Positions 36,125 to 49,050 of a stretch of DNA of 64,000 nucleotides are shown piece after piece. The translations under genes and the position numbers were made by a program. The stretch is from Escarpia spicata (Eukaryota > Annelida > Polychaeta > Sabellida > Siboglinidae), in contig OZ023208.1 in the NCBI GenBank assembly GCA_963995525.1, forward strand, positions 18,119,019 through 18,183,018, in the 5' to 3' direction. Positions within the stretch are counted from its first letter, which is position 1; every line of letters begins with the position of its first letter. The notes under the pieces were generated by a model. The model was not told the origin of the DNA. It saw only the letters and a list, made by a program, of their open reading frames with translations, and ran no database searches.

Positions 36125-37530
36125 CCGTCTTATAATAATAATAATTCCGTTTTTTAATATAGCGCTTTTTAAGTAGGTAAATACTAATCAAAGCGCTTCC
36201 ATACTAAAATGGCGTGTTGGCTAAATGTTAAAATATAAATTAATTAAATAAATAAGCTAAGATAAAAAAATACATAAATAAAAATAAATAAATTAGACTG
36301 TAAAAATACAATTTCAAACAATTAAATTAAACACCAATCAATACTATAAAATAGAAACCAGTGTCATTTAGATGTTGCAGCAATGCTTGCATCAAGGCAT
36401 GTAGTGCATGCGAAATAGATGGGTTTTAAGTTGTTTCCGGAAAGCCGCCAATGTTCCAACCGATCGCACACATTTTGGCAAGCTATTCCACATATGTGAG
36501 CCTGTCACTGCAAAGCTGCTCTGTCCGATAGTTCTCTTAGACACCGTCACCGCGAGAAGCGTTGCGTCATTCGCCGATCGCAATACACGTGTGGGCGCGT
36601 TGTGAACTATCGCACAGTTGAGGTAGTTCGGGGCTAAGCCATGCAGGATCTTAAATATGTAAGTACATATCTTGAAACTAATTATCATTCTGATCGGCAG
36701 CCAATGCAGTGATTGCAGAATTGGTGTGATGTGATCTCGCCGTCTGACGCGGTTGATGAGGCGAGCGGCTGAGTTCTGTGCTCGTTGAAGTCGGTTGGTC
36801 TGTCCATTGTTCAATCCACCGAGTAGAGCATTGCAGTAGTCGAGGCGACTTAGCACAAGACAGCGTACTGCAGCATGGCACGCGTCTCGCGTCAGCAGGT
36901 GACGAATTCTGCCGATCAGGCGTAGATGGTAGTAGGCCGAAGAACAGTAGCTGGAGACGAGGCGGTCTAACTGCATATGTCGGTCGAAGTAACAGCCTAG
37001 ATTTCTCGCTGCATCTGTTGATTGCAAGGTAAGTCCAGGTAGTTCCAAGCTGGGGCTGCCGTAAACACGTAGATTGTGCGGTGACTGCAGCACGATAAAC
37101 TCAGTTTTATCATTGTTGAGTTTAATTGATGAATCAGCATCCAGGCTCTAATCTCGGCGATGCACTGGATGAGCAGCTGTTTAGCGTTTTCCAATTCGTC
37201 AGACACCATAGGGTTATAGGTGACATATAGCTGGATGTCATCAGCGAATCGGTGGTAAAGCACATTATGTTTCTTGCAGATGTCAGCAATGGGTGTCGTA
37301 TATGCGTTGAACATCACTGGTCCAAGTACTGAACCCTGAGGTACACCGTGGTAGATGGGGATTGCGTTCGAAGAAGACGAACCAATCGTGACACACTGAG
37401 ATCTGCCGGTCAAGTATGATCTAAACCAGTCAAGTGTCTTCGAGGCAGCGATCCGGAGAAGTTTTGGCGAAACATATCTAACATAACTCCCGATGTCAAG
37501 ATCCGAGAGAGCACGACAAGACAGCACGAC
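36125..37530 (-). mobile_element. L2-like LINE, second copy, reverse-transcriptase half
   Basis: 37527-36997 encodes the palm, with HGVPQGSVLGPVMFNAY and the intact catalytic RFADDIQLY. 37093-36392 encodes the thumb and C-terminus (DAARNLGCYFDRHMQLDRL, LSRLDYCNALLGGL, RRDHITPILQSLHWLP, MWNSLP). One frameshift near 37050-37090 separates the two. The 3' end at about 36165-36125 is AGCGCTATATTAAAAAACGG plus an ATT repeat, the same type of tail as in the copy at 30365. The 5' part is truncated. It is much better preserved than its neighbours. Confidence 0.88.
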
Positions 37531-37634
37531 ACTGGAAGCGTGCTGAACCGCTGATGAATCTCCCAGATTTCAACAAATAAGTTGGCAATGCCACAACATG
37601 GAGCCTGAATAACTGCAATTTCTTAACCAACATA

Positions 37635-37905
37635 ATCGTAATAATAAGGTAACTTCTATAGCGCCTAAGTCCTCAGAAACCAAGCTCAGAGGCGCATCAA
37701 TACAACGGGGTTAGTCAATATTAGAATCGATAAGCCATATTAAAGTCGTCAACATATGGATCGATACGCCATTATACTGTATAAGGTAGATACCCAAGGT
37801 TAAAAAGGTAAGTTTTTAAATGACGGCGAAACTGTTTAAACATTTCAATTGATCTAACACTAAGAGGGAGCATATTCCAGACAGTCTTGTCCATTCAACA
37901 ATGGG
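37635..37905 (-). mobile_element. L2-like LINE 3' fragment
   Basis: The minus strand encodes WNMLPLSVRSIEMFKQFRR, the extreme C-terminus of an L2-type reverse transcriptase. An AGGCGCTATAGAAGTTACC-type tail at about 37650-37665 follows. Nothing upstream of the C-terminus is retained. Confidence 0.75.
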
Positions 37906-38159
37906 TAGTAGGGCCTATAGCTACCATTAATTTGTCACTACTAGAGACGGCGGTGCGCCTACCATACAAAATCTGGTATACAATGTTCCAGTTTTCTACC
38001 CACTGTAACCTAGTTTTCGGGGTGACGTTGCATTCTCCCCAAAGGATCGAGGCTAGGTACGTATTTTATTTGCTCATCATGGCAATGTGTCTCATCCGCG
38101 ACCTTTGTTTGATATTTGTGGAACTGGCCATTTTTTATGACGTATATTCAAAGGTGACG

Positions 38160-38210
38160 TCATATACATATATATATATAGACTATAATATATATATATA
38201 TATATAATAA
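38160..38210. repeat. (TA)n microsatellite
   Basis: Two adjoining TATATA runs. There is no coding content in 37906-38640 apart from this. Confidence 0.8.
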
Positions 38211-38679
38211 AAATTATTTTATTTATAAAAAAGGAGAAAACCAATAGCGTGTTACAAGAAACTATATAGGATAAGTACAATAGTTTAAGTAATTAATTAA
38301 TTGTTTACACCTTAAACGTTTGCATATGTGTTGCGCAGAAGTCCAATATACTTTATAGCGGTAGTGACCTATACATTTATGTTCAAAATTCAAAGACAAG
38401 CTCTTACGATTGATATAGGCTCTAAGACAATCATTAGAGACCGATGCCATATTGACACATTATCAATATTCAACAATGTAGTTATACAGTATTATTAATA
38501 CTGTTTCTGTGTTGCACACCAGCACCCTGGCTTAAGTGTTCTTCTTCCCTTCAAGTAGGGGCCTACAGGCCTGCTGTACTGAGTGCTTCGCAGCGGAGGG
38601 AAGCAAACCATAAAACAGAACTAAAAATTCCAGTGTGAAAATGTACAGTGCAGTATTGTCATTTTTTCGTTTCTTTCTT

Positions 38680-38880
38680 CTTCTATCGGAGTTTGATTTT
38701 CTGGAGGCCCTCTCTGAAGGATTCGAGACTTTCCAGAGGTACGAGTTCTGTATGTAGGGCGTTCCACAGCCTGGTGGTGTCCGGGACGAACGATCGTTGT
38801 TTTTGCCTAACTTTTATACGTCAGTGTATTAGTTCCATTATTCAACATTATCCCAGGCATATTTACGTTGAAGAATATTG
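38680..38880 (-). mobile_element. short LINE C-terminal fragment
   Basis: The minus strand reads RSFVPDTTRLWNALHTELVP and then ESLESFREGLQ. This is the WN-x-LP C-terminal signature of CR1/L2-type reverse transcriptases. It is only about 60 codons long. Confidence 0.55.
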
Positions 38881-39449
38881 CGTCTTAGCGCACTTTTGAG
38901 GCGTAAATAGCGCCCCGGTTTGCATCACCATACGCCGCTATATCGCTCATTTTACGAGCGCAATGCGGTAACACACGACCGCAGCGGTGCAGACTAGTGC
39001 AAACCGGGTCGCTATTTCGCTAGATCCCTGTCTTCCGACTCTGTGCATATCTGTTTTTTTTGTACCATAAGTACAGTTCTTCGAACAAAATGCTCCTCTC
39101 TCTCTCTGACACTGACAGCCGCTCTGATGTTTTATGTCCAGGGTTGATTGAATTGAATTGAATTGAAAATCCTGATGGTTTCTTTTACTTGTCATGACGT
39201 ACTGTTGCAAACTAATAATGTTAAATTTATCAATCCTTATCAACACAACACAATCACTAGATGCAGCGCAAGAACTAACGACGACAAACGCATTGCTTGC
39301 AACGAGACCGAGAGTGTTCTATAAATAGCCGCAGACGCCAAGCGTCGGCCGACAAAACACTTCTGCCATGGAATAGCGCAATCTATACAGTGCCCCTTTA
39401 AATACAACTCTAAGAAAAGTGCTGTGTTAGTATGCAAAAGCAAATAGGC

Positions 39450-40140
39450 CCTACATGTGCCGTTATTTATGATCAATGGTGAAACAATCAGAGAAGTTTA
39501 TTGTGAAAAATATTTGGGTCACTTTATTTCTAACACATTACGAGATGACAAGAACATATTGCGGCAATGCCGACAACTATATGCTAGGGGTAATATGCTA
39601 CTGAGAAAAATTTACATGTGTTCTACAGAAGTGAAGTTGACTTTGCTTAGAACTTTCTTCTCTCCAATGTTAACTGTTCAGCTGTGGTGGAATTACACAG
39701 TAACAAGTATACATAAGCTCTACGTTGCATACAATTATGTCTTTCGATTACTACCACAACAGCCTAAATAGTGCAGTGCTTCCACCGTGTTTGTAGAAAA
39801 CCGAATAGTAAAGCTGTGATTATAAATCTTGTATATAAATTCATGCTGAGACTTGATACCTCTTATATTCTTGTAATAAGCTGGTAATTGCAATCATCAG
39901 TAGTACCTGGGTAGTGGCTCTCGAGGATACGACGATATTGGACTAAGATGTATGTTCATAATAGTTTTGACTGAGTCTACATATGCCATGCCCAGGCATG
40001 GTAAACGCCATTGTCATTGTGCAATGCCAATAGTCTTAGACTTATTATATTTTTGTTTACTTGTATATTTTTTTCCATTAATGTTTATATAGACATCTGT
40101 ACATGCTGCACAATTAAATCTGAAATAAAGATATTGAACT
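39450..40140 (+). mobile_element. LINE fragment with 3'UTR
   Basis: 39457-39771 encodes NGETIREVYCEKYLGHFISN, DDKNILRQCRQLYARGNML and FFSPMLTVQLWWNYT. This is the region after the catalytic palm in a non-LTR reverse transcriptase. The reading frame then breaks, and an AT-rich 3'UTR with AATAAA near 40122 follows. The catalytic YADD is not retained. Confidence 0.7.
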
Positions 40141-42204
40141 GAATTATGAGGAAAATACATCATTATTAATTAAATAGAATTCATTGTTACATTTAACGAG
40201 CATTTTCAATACACAAAACGCTGCCGTCGTATCACTGAGGAAACTATTTCCGTGACACACCAGCGAAAATGTCCCGGTGGCGCGCGTCCTGGTGTTGACA
40301 GTTTTCAGTATACAAATTTACTGGTAAGGAGCAAATTTGTTTTAAAGAGCAAAATTGGGCTTATGAGTAATATTTTATTGGGCCATTGATCGAGTGACAT
40401 TCTATTGGGCTTATGAGTGATAGTTTATGGGGATTATGAGCTTATAAGAATGCTATTGAAACGGGCCCGGCCGTGGCGTGGGTTGTCAATCAGATTATCA
40501 GTGGACTAGGATTGAACTTTGTTTGTACTTAGTCTTAGACTTAGTCTAGACTTAGAAGTTTGAGCCACTTCCAGGTGCAGCATAACTTGGCCACTTTCGT
40601 TCACCCTATATTGCCTTCAGGACAGGGGTCTTTCGCAAGAACCATTGGCCAGTCCCTAGCTTCATCACCTGTCTTCTAGCCTAGGCCAGGGGAAGTAAAA
40701 TACCCAACACAACTTCACAAGTGACAAGAAATAACGTATGTCGTGAACTTACAGTTACAGAGCTGAGATGAGATGTCAATCTCTAAACTGTGATCCATTG
40801 GCCACAGCATCATGATATTAGTTATTATCGACATACAGATGTTTTTGCCATTATTGGAAGATTTATCCCGTTAGATCACAAGTCACACCCGCTGGAAGAC
40901 TGGCACTTCAAGTTCAAGTCAGCCAAACCCAGTTCAAAATAATATAATGCTATTTATTGTGCTGTTGCACCATCTAGTGGATGTTTTTGGAAACACAATA
41001 GAAACAATGTTTGGACATACAGACCTCACATTTTCATGTTTTGTGTAAAATAAATGGACTGTTAAAATGGCTGATGTCTAAAGGGTTAATATATCTATAT
41101 GAAGATTGATACACACTGTACATCAATGATTAATGAAAGACCTCTATATGACCATTCATATATCAATATTCGAAAATTGTTGTGATTAATTCCATTTTTG
41201 AAATGAATTTCCAATTTTGTAATTACCTCATTTTGTCTAGATATGTCTCCAGATTTCGCTGTTTACATCACTACATATGGCACAGATCCGAGGCCTCCAG
41301 GTCATCGCATTACCCACATTGCATCAGGAGAGACACACCGATATCTTTTAAGTTGAAAGCTGGGCTAAGCAGAATTGTTATACTCAATATATTCAAAAAG
41401 ATCACGGATTACATACCGGGGTAATTCAAATTGTATTTGTTCTCATTGTTTAGTTAACAAACTTTTATCCTACCAATTGTTTATCTGTTCCTTCGTTCTC
41501 CCTCTCCATCTAGACAGAGGAGGGTCTTTGTATACAACTAGTCTTCGCGTAGCAATTGGCTGAATGTTTCCCAGAGAAGTCGCTGTGGTGTTCAGTTGAA
41601 CATATATGTCAGGAGGTGAAGTGTAAAGTGCTCTGAGCATTCCCAAGGACTGTTTACTGCACCATATAACTTATTCCTTTTGGTAAGATTTTGTTAGGGT
41701 GCCTGATTTGATAATACTGTCTTGAAGATATCAGTGTCTGTCATCTAGTCTTGATTATTGTCAGGGTCTAATGCAGAATAATATTTTTGCCCTTCATGAC
41801 AGCACCATGCATCGTGTGCCTGGAAATTTTGACACAATTCGGGTCGACACAATTCTTATCTGCTCCCGGTTGATATATATATATATATATATCGTCTGTA
41901 AACTTGGCTAAAATGATGCCATCGTAATTTGACCAAATTGAAATGTTACAAAAAATATGGTCCGCGATTTGTTTATTGGCTGTTTGTCCAGTACTTTCTG
42001 TATTGAAATATACACTATTTTATTATTTTTATGCCATGGTTACATATTGTACGGCTTTATTTTACACGTTATGCTGCAGTACAATTATATAAAATCAATT
42101 TGTATTCATAATAAGTGTACACTAACTATCGGCAAAGAATATAGCCCGTAAGTGGCATTATAATTACACTTCAAAACAATACAGTCCAGGTGCAGTGTCT
42201 CATC
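40141..42204. other. AT-rich intergenic sequence
   Basis: I find no exon, LINE protein or defined repeat here other than a short (TA)n at 41875-41892. Confidence 0.45.
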
Positions 42205-42208
42205 TTAA

Positions 42209-42973
42209 GGCAAGGCTGTACCCCTGAATACCCCTGAAATGGCAAACTCAGTTAAACACTCCATAACTTGGCTAATAAGTGATGGATTTTGATGACATTT
42301 TTTAGCAAGGTTAGTATAGACACTTGTCATGCTAATTATGCATTTTATGCGCCCTAACTCATTTGTATATGCCTCATTTGCATATTCAAACATAGAAATG
42401 CGGATGTTCAAATATATGTCTACAAATGTTTCTCTGTAATAAAAAGTAGCAGTCACATATTAATTACATTTTGCAGGGATGTAAATTATAAGATATTTAA
42501 AAGAATGAGCCAAAATTAAAAAGTTGCTGTCATTTTTTCCGACATTAACATAACATGAAGCCGCCAGTGATGGAAACAAATATCCTCGCTCATGTCTGTT
42601 ATTCACAGAGTTCACAATTTTCAACATAATACATTTTTTCTGCCTCATCTCCGGCAGTATAGCATCAATAACATTTCTTCCAAATTTCATACATATATCT
42701 GTAATATTTATTGAGATATCATGCCAAACATAATGGCTAAATGGGAAAAAATAAAAGCTGAGAAAAACATTTAAAGTTTCATTACGTGGTACAGTATTAG
42801 CATATCATATACAGCTGTCATGAAACAGGTGAAATGTCAATTTAATTGTTTGTTTTTTGTAAAACAGTGCACTACATACTGAAAGTAGATAAGTAATAGA
42901 TGCTATTTGTGTGGAAAACTAATTTCAGGGGTAGTCTTTTTGTGGAAAACTATTTCAGCGGTACAGTCTTGCC
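42209..42973. mobile_element. TTAA-flanked inverted-repeat element, second family
   Basis: TTAA at 42205-42208 and 42974-42977 borders a 765-bp element starting GGCAAGGCTGTACCCCTGAA and ending TTTCAGCGGTACAGTCTTGCC. The termini are inverted repeats of about 22 bases, and each end contains a second, internal copy of the ACCCCTGAAAT motif. There is no ORF. The TTAA target again implies a piggyBac-type transposase acting in trans. It is unrelated in sequence to the foldback family at 11450 and 16574. Confidence 0.78.
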
Positions 42974-43046
42974 TTAAATAAATTTATTTAAAATAAGCCA
43001 ACTCTGATGTATCGTAATATGTTTTTCTGTACTTTAATATTTCTAG

Positions 43047-43349
43047 ATGAAATTTATAGACAACATCCAACGAGAGGGAATCTTTTGGTATAACACCAAC
43101 ATCATCCAAAACTGTAAGAAGCCTGCCGATGTTCCAACAGGGAATTTCCTGTCAGAACGAAAAAGAAAGAATTTGGACAATATCCGATTTTGCAGCGACT
43201 GCAAAAAGTTAATTTCTGGCAGAAGCTTCTGGAGTCACCGGAAGACGTGCAGTGGTGATAACTTTAGCCTGTACCTGTTAACCCAGTTACGATGCGGTGT
43301 GAACCGCACAAGGATCCTGAATTTGCTAGAAACAGCAAAGGGATCCTAG
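43047..43349 (+). pseudogene. unidentified coding segment with a CxxC...HxxxC zinc-binding-like motif
   Basis: The frame encodes KFIDNIQREGIFWYNTNIIQ, then SERKRKN, then FCSDCKKLISGRSFWSHRKTC, which is spaced like a single C2HC zinc finger. It opens directly after TTTCTAG, a plausible splice acceptor. A possible donor (CCAG|GTGATA) lies at about 43366, beyond an in-frame stop at 43347, so a frameshift or different phase would be needed. The style resembles uncharacterised invertebrate proteins with one finger in the N-terminal half. I do not recognise the family. Confidence 0.35.
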
Positions 43350-44395
43350 CGGACACGGTCCTGCCAGGTGATATTGAGGTAGGGAGGTCGGAAGAAATCA
43401 CGCAAACGCGTTTGCATTGGGACGCAATGTTAAATCACCTATGTTAAAAAAATTGTAAGTCCCTTGATTTATAAAGACTGATCATATATTTTATATCAAA
43501 AGAAACATAAATACGTCTTCTTTGTGATAAAAATACCTGCTTTTGTGAAATCGTAACGCTTCATACAGATACTCGTGATGAAACAACGACACCCGCAGAA
43601 ATTTTATTTCGTTGCGGGCGCAGCCATATTTAATTTCGCGGAAGGGTGGTGTTTTAATAAAATCATGTGTTCGCGTTATTACCCGCCATGTTATGTTTGG
43701 CGGTATGGTTGAAATCGCAAAATGATACTCTTTCTTTTGGCGTGTTTCTTGTATGAATTGAAATAAAATTAAGAAAAATATGATATGGTGAACATCGACC
43801 ATATTTAGAGAGGATCTAAGCTAAGGTATGAACAACTTGCGGAAACTCTGGCAAACTACATGTACGCTATTTAGTAATGTATAAACGTAATATTAATACA
43901 AATTTGGCGGAGATACACCTTTGCCCATTTTTGCCCCAAGCTCGAACGTAGAGGTACCCCATGTCCGGCAATGAATTTCTTCTATTATCGCTCACATACC
44001 CGGCGTACATATTATTCAATTTATTGCAATCTATTATTCTGAAGTTGTGTTTTAGCCATGCATTTGTTATTCGTGTTTACAAAAATGTATGACAATTAAT
44101 AACAACAAATGAATGACAACCCTTTCCATAAATCAGACATCTGATGTACTTCTAATTACACTGCATTGATCTTGCTGTAACTAACTGCATGCATAAACAT
44201 TGGCTTGGAGGTGCTTTTTGGGGTTGTTTTTTTTACTGTATCTTCCTAGAACTATTTGTATATGAATATATAACATGATTTAACATTTCCTGGTGGTGGT
44301 ACGGTGCAACATTTTGTTTAAGCGCTGATGGGTATGCATGCTTTTTCAACATTTTATTTTCGAATGCTGCAAGGACATTCTTTCTAAGCAATTAA

Positions 44396-44830
44396 ATGCG
44401 GTGCTTTATAAATAAACAAGGTGCGTCAAACAGGTTGTTGAAATCCATTCTAAACGACTTAGAAACGCTACAGTTTCTCACTGGATGTAAAGCACTTGGA
44501 CTCATCAGGAAGCTGATCACCTGTCCCCCTCTGATGCATGATCGAAGACAAGAGTGTTCACATCTTGGACATGAACACTCACTACCAGCAACTCGTGTCA
44601 TTCTGCCAGGAGTCATGCAGAAACATCAATGAGTTAATGAGTGGGACGAGTACGCCTATCATTGAAGACGCTATTTGCATCAAGAAGGACAAGGTGTTTG
44701 AAATGCTGACAACACTTTCTGATGTAGATGCAAATGTGGAAGTGATTCTTCATATCCTACTTCCAGCCATCGCTATTCTCTGCAAACGGATCTTTGTAGA
44801 TACAACATTACATCAGATAATTCAAAGTTG
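44396..44830 (+). pseudogene. unidentified coding segment, frameshifted
   Basis: Two overlapping plus-strand frames look like one protein broken by a frameshift near 44530. The first piece is RLLKSILNDLETLQFLTGCK, followed by LGLIRKLITCPPL. The second is EDKSVHILDMNTHYQQLVSF, followed by MLTTLSDVDANVEVILHILL. The hydrophobic pattern and lack of low complexity suggest real coding ancestry. The second part ends inside the palindrome at 44805-44903. It may belong with 43047-43349. No function can be assigned. Confidence 0.35.
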
Positions 44831-44903
44831 CATAGCAATATTAATATATATATATATATATTATATATATTGCTATGCAACTTTGAATTATCTGATGTAA
44901 TGT
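44805..44903. repeat. palindrome with 37-bp arms around an (AT)n core
   Basis: The left arm begins ACATTACATCAGATAATTCA and the right arm, ending at 44903, is its exact reverse complement. Between them are AT dinucleotides. More (TA)n follows at 44904-44952. The left arm is also the tail of the coding-like frame above, so the right arm looks like an inverted copy of it. Confidence 0.92.
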
Positions 44904-44920
44904 ATATATATATGTATATA

Positions 44921-44952
<32 letters not shown>

Positions 44953-45833
44953 ATGTTGTACGTGCATGCTGTGAAGCGGAATGCTTATTATTGTTGCTTG
45001 CAGTAGTTGGCTATCCTTCTCACTTTACTAAGTTCACACACACACGTAAACATGCGGACACACACACAAACCTACATATGTTTACATAATTATATGGTGC
45101 AAGGCCAAAGCAGAATGTTTACATCAATGCATGCAATATTTGGCTGTGCTTATACCCTCACACACTTTACTAACTTTGCATACCTGACATGCACGTACTC
45201 ATTAACGTCCACATGATTTTGCTAGTATACCTGCCACTTCTAAAACATGTCAGATTTTGTTGATATCCACATAATGGAAACCATTAAAGCATAACCTCCA
45301 ACCTATGGGTAGCAGGCTTTCCAAGCTGGTTCAGTGTGGTGTATGACAATGAGCCAGATGTATTGTGTACACGTATGCTGGATGACGATTTGAAAGTGGG
45401 GGACCTGGAGATACTTTTGTAAGCTTTTCCGAAAGGTTAGTTGCTTAGTTAATTAACATAATTTTATGTAAAATTCCTTTTATAAATGATATTTAAAGGA
45501 AATACATAAAATATCAAGTCTTAGTTAAGATTTGTGTATTGTACAAGATTATATTTTAACATTTCCTTCAGATCAAAAAAACTGTCACACAAATTTATTC
45601 AATGACCTTTACATAATTGTCCATAACTTCGCCACTTTTTATCACAGAGAGTTAAAACTGAATTTTTTTTTTTTCACCGACCTCCCTAATTGAGGCAATG
45701 CATGTGGATTGAGGTGTTGAGGCGGCACTAGGGGTAGGCTCATGTAGGCGGTCCACGTACGATTCGCTGTCGTAGTCTTGGTCTTGGTTGAGTACTGGCC
45801 AACGAGTCATACGGTCAGGGTTGGGTGCGCATG

Positions 45834-46091
45834 CTAGGTTATTAGTCGTGTATTAATGCTTGTCTGAATTTCTGTGGCTCTGTAATGTTGACTATTGCAT
45901 CTGGTAGTGAATTCCAATCTTTTATCGACGTAGTCGTAGAGGAGGGTGATCAGCACACAGGCATAGTAGACTGTCATCCTGGTGTTCTCAGTGAGCATCT
46001 TAAATTGTTTTCCCATACTCTTTTGGTCAGCTTGACCATAGTGACTGCGACTTTTGAACTTGTTCACATACAAATTAATTATCAACGCCAA
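45834..46091 (-). mobile_element. short LINE remnant
   Basis: The minus strand encodes KMLTENTRMTVYYACVLITLLY, resembling the TK-x-x-VY-x-ACVL-x-TLLYG motif after the palm of RTE/jockey-type reverse transcriptases, then KRLEFTTRC. It is about 85 codons long with no catalytic part. Confidence 0.5.
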
Positions 46092-47336
46092 ATCCTTTTA
46101 GCAGAAATGGTTAATCACCAGCTAGAATCCGTTATACCTTATTAAATTTAAAGTAAAGGTTATGTCACATATATCTAGCGTTCGTGCGTGATTGCATGCG
46201 TATACTTGAGGTTATCTGTCAGGCAGGGCCAAACTGGTTTTTGAAACAACCACATTTCATGGTCGTCTTAAAACAAAATATTTTTTTCTAAACTATATCT
46301 TAATAGCATACCTTCCACTTGGATACACAATTAATATAAAGTTGTTTTATTTTGCAGTCGCCCAGTCGTCGGACATGTAATCTCAATTAAGAGTCTGACG
46401 GTCTACATCAACTATCGACATACTGTGCTCATATCTTGCGGTGCCAGTGTGGATACTTCAGGCCTGTTAAAATGTATAGCTGATATGCCATTAGAACTGT
46501 CTGCAAAAGTGAACATTCCTCCGTCTTCCGATGTCATGTCCGGCAGTACGCAATTTGGTTAGAGTTAACAACTATGATGTTATGAATATACAAAACATTA
46601 CGGTGTTATAATGCATAAATCATCAATAAACACTTTGATATTTTATGAGCTGTGCCTTCATCCTCGTTGCATAACGATTCCTTGTACGCGCGTTCGAAAA
46701 ATTATTTGATATTTGTGTCATAAAAGTAATAATTAATTTTCACAAAGGTGTAAGAAGAAATAGGTGCGCCAGGGGTAAAATGTAAAGCGCATACAGAGGT
46801 TATTAGGACAAGATACTACGCTTCACAAAACAAATCTTCTAATTCACAAAAAGCTTGTATGAAAGCTACGATCAGAGGGTTTTCGTTTGGTAGACGACAC
46901 GCATGCCCAAGTTACCGGAGTCTTCTATGTCTGATGACATCTGAAATTTTTGGAATTATTCGGCAGTAATTTCATTCAAACAAATAAAAACAAATCAGTA
47001 GTCAAAATCACGTCATGCGTGCAATTCACGAAGGTGGTAATTGTGGGAAGGTGTAATGTAATGGCATAATAAAACGAACAAAACATGTTTGGACAGGAGT
47101 AAATATGAAGTTGTTAACTTACAAATAATAATGTTCGTGGGCATATAATCCGTTCGTGTTTTGGGCCGGTTGACATGTACGACCCCACAAAGAATATGTA
47201 ACACAACAAGTATAATATATTATGTAACCCTGGTGGAATTGTTTCGTGCAAGCGGTTGCATAGGCTGTTGTTATGACATGCGCCAGACGCGGGTAGTGTA
47301 GCTGCAGCCACACCCAGTCGCAGTTTGCTAGGGATC
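46092..47336. other. AT-rich intergenic sequence
   Basis: Nothing clearly coding. A polypyrimidine tract plus CAG at about 46340-46358 could be an acceptor for an exon of the broken gene upstream, but the following frame closes quickly. Confidence 0.35.
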
Positions 47337-47408
47337 ATGGACGTATCTACAAAGATATACGTGCTGTTCTCTCGGCTCCGTATTACGAGTATCAATATTC
47401 ACGGCCTG
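47337..47408 (+). CDS. possible first coding exon, 24 codons
   Basis: ATG in a good context (GGATCATGG) opens MDVSTKIYVLFSRLRITSIN and runs for 24 codons to a consensus donor CTG|GTGAGT at 47408/47409. The immediate 5' sequence is more GC-rich than the surroundings, which would fit a gene start. No second exon is found, because LINE and CT-repeat sequence follow. This is a weak call that could easily be chance. Confidence 0.15.
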
Positions 47409-47930
47409 GTGAGTTATTTTGTTATGTATATATGTTATATATAGTAGTGATATTATTAGAATAATGCGTAACTTAAATTGTTTCTTGTTGCCCCATTACC
47501 CGTCTCTACGGGCATGCAAGCTATAGTATGACGAGTGTACGAGTGTTGCGTCGTATACTGTTAAATTGTGTTTACAGACTACTTACATATTTAGCATGCA
47601 TTTTATCAAATTATTGTGATGTATAGGTACGTCGTGTGCATACGTTTGATTTTAGATAATGCGATAATTATTAGTTAAAATAAGTACTTAACTAAAACAA
47701 GTTTCTCCGATTCGTTGTCTGTACAAGTTCAGACAAGTATCTATAGGGTGACTGATTATTACATGCGGTTTAACACGTATACTATTAGAACAGCCGACGC
47801 AACTTAGTAATGTAGCGTAGGTTGCTTGACTATGTTGTAGTCGCAATTAGCACGCTGTCTGTCTGTATTCATGCCCCTATCTCTATAAAAATTGTGTCTG
47901 TTTTTCTCCCTGCTGTCTCCCCTTCTTCAA

Positions 47931-48101
<171 letters not shown>

Positions 48102-48829
48102 ATACACTCATATTTACTCGTAATTGGGTACGGTCATGGATCGTTGCACATTTAACACGAATGACGGGACCATTCATATAGGCATGCCAACTCTGCTTCG
48201 TCCACAAGCAATGGCATGGTGCATTACCTCAGAGACAATGCAATGATTCACCTACTGGTGAACATTATAGGCATCACATGCGAGCCCAACAATGGTTCCT
48301 TCCTAATCACATGCCAAGAGGATTTAATTTGTCGAGTTTCACCTGACAGTTGTTGTAAACGTGTGTCTGGTGAGCGTAAAACGACCAATAGGAAAACGGT
48401 TGAAATATAGGTCACCCGACGGGTTTCAGTACAACACCGACTTAACTGGTGGATGGTTGACTTGCGTGGGTCCAGCGCACATTATATATATGTAACAAAC
48501 AATATTCGCTTGACGCGAAGATCGAGGCTGGTGGCGCGAACAGGAAAATTTTAAATCATCCTCTATTAATGTTATTATTTTACTTGTTTTTAATTTGATT
48601 CATATTACGGCAAGGTGTTCGATAAGTGCTATTATTTGGCATCCTGTGACCAACACAAATACTAAAAAAAAGACACTGTCTTATCGCCCAATAAACAACT
48701 GGTAACCAAGGCACCTATGATCCGTTAATCTACATGCAAATCTGTTAAAATACACTGAGACTGGTACATAAACATAGAAATTAGTTATATTCCTATCTTA
48801 GTATAAGTTTAAAATATTTATAATAAAAA
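48102..48829. other. intergenic sequence before the LINE
   Basis: No recognised feature. The 5' boundary of the LINE that follows cannot be fixed, because no target-site duplication was found. Confidence 0.35.
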
Positions 48830-49050
48830 TTAAAATTCCTGGCTTGGGTCTGCCTAACATGGCCTCATAAATGGTGCTGCTCTTTGTGTGCCCAGTGTAG
48901 GCCCTGGGACGAAGACTCTACATTTCCATTTCAAGTCTTTCTTCTACACTATCTACTATTTTGCTTGTGTCCTTTAGCACATAGCAGTACCATCCATACT
49001 GTACGTAGCACTTCCTGACTAACAGAAATACTAGGTTTTACATTTACAGG

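Noticed and set aside
36000..37580. Related CAGCACGACAC and CGTGCTGAA segments on both sides of the L2-like LINE (about 36045 and 37518) as a target-site duplication
   Set aside because: The match is partial and far longer than a LINE target duplication would be. It more likely reflects a pre-existing repeat into which the LINE inserted.
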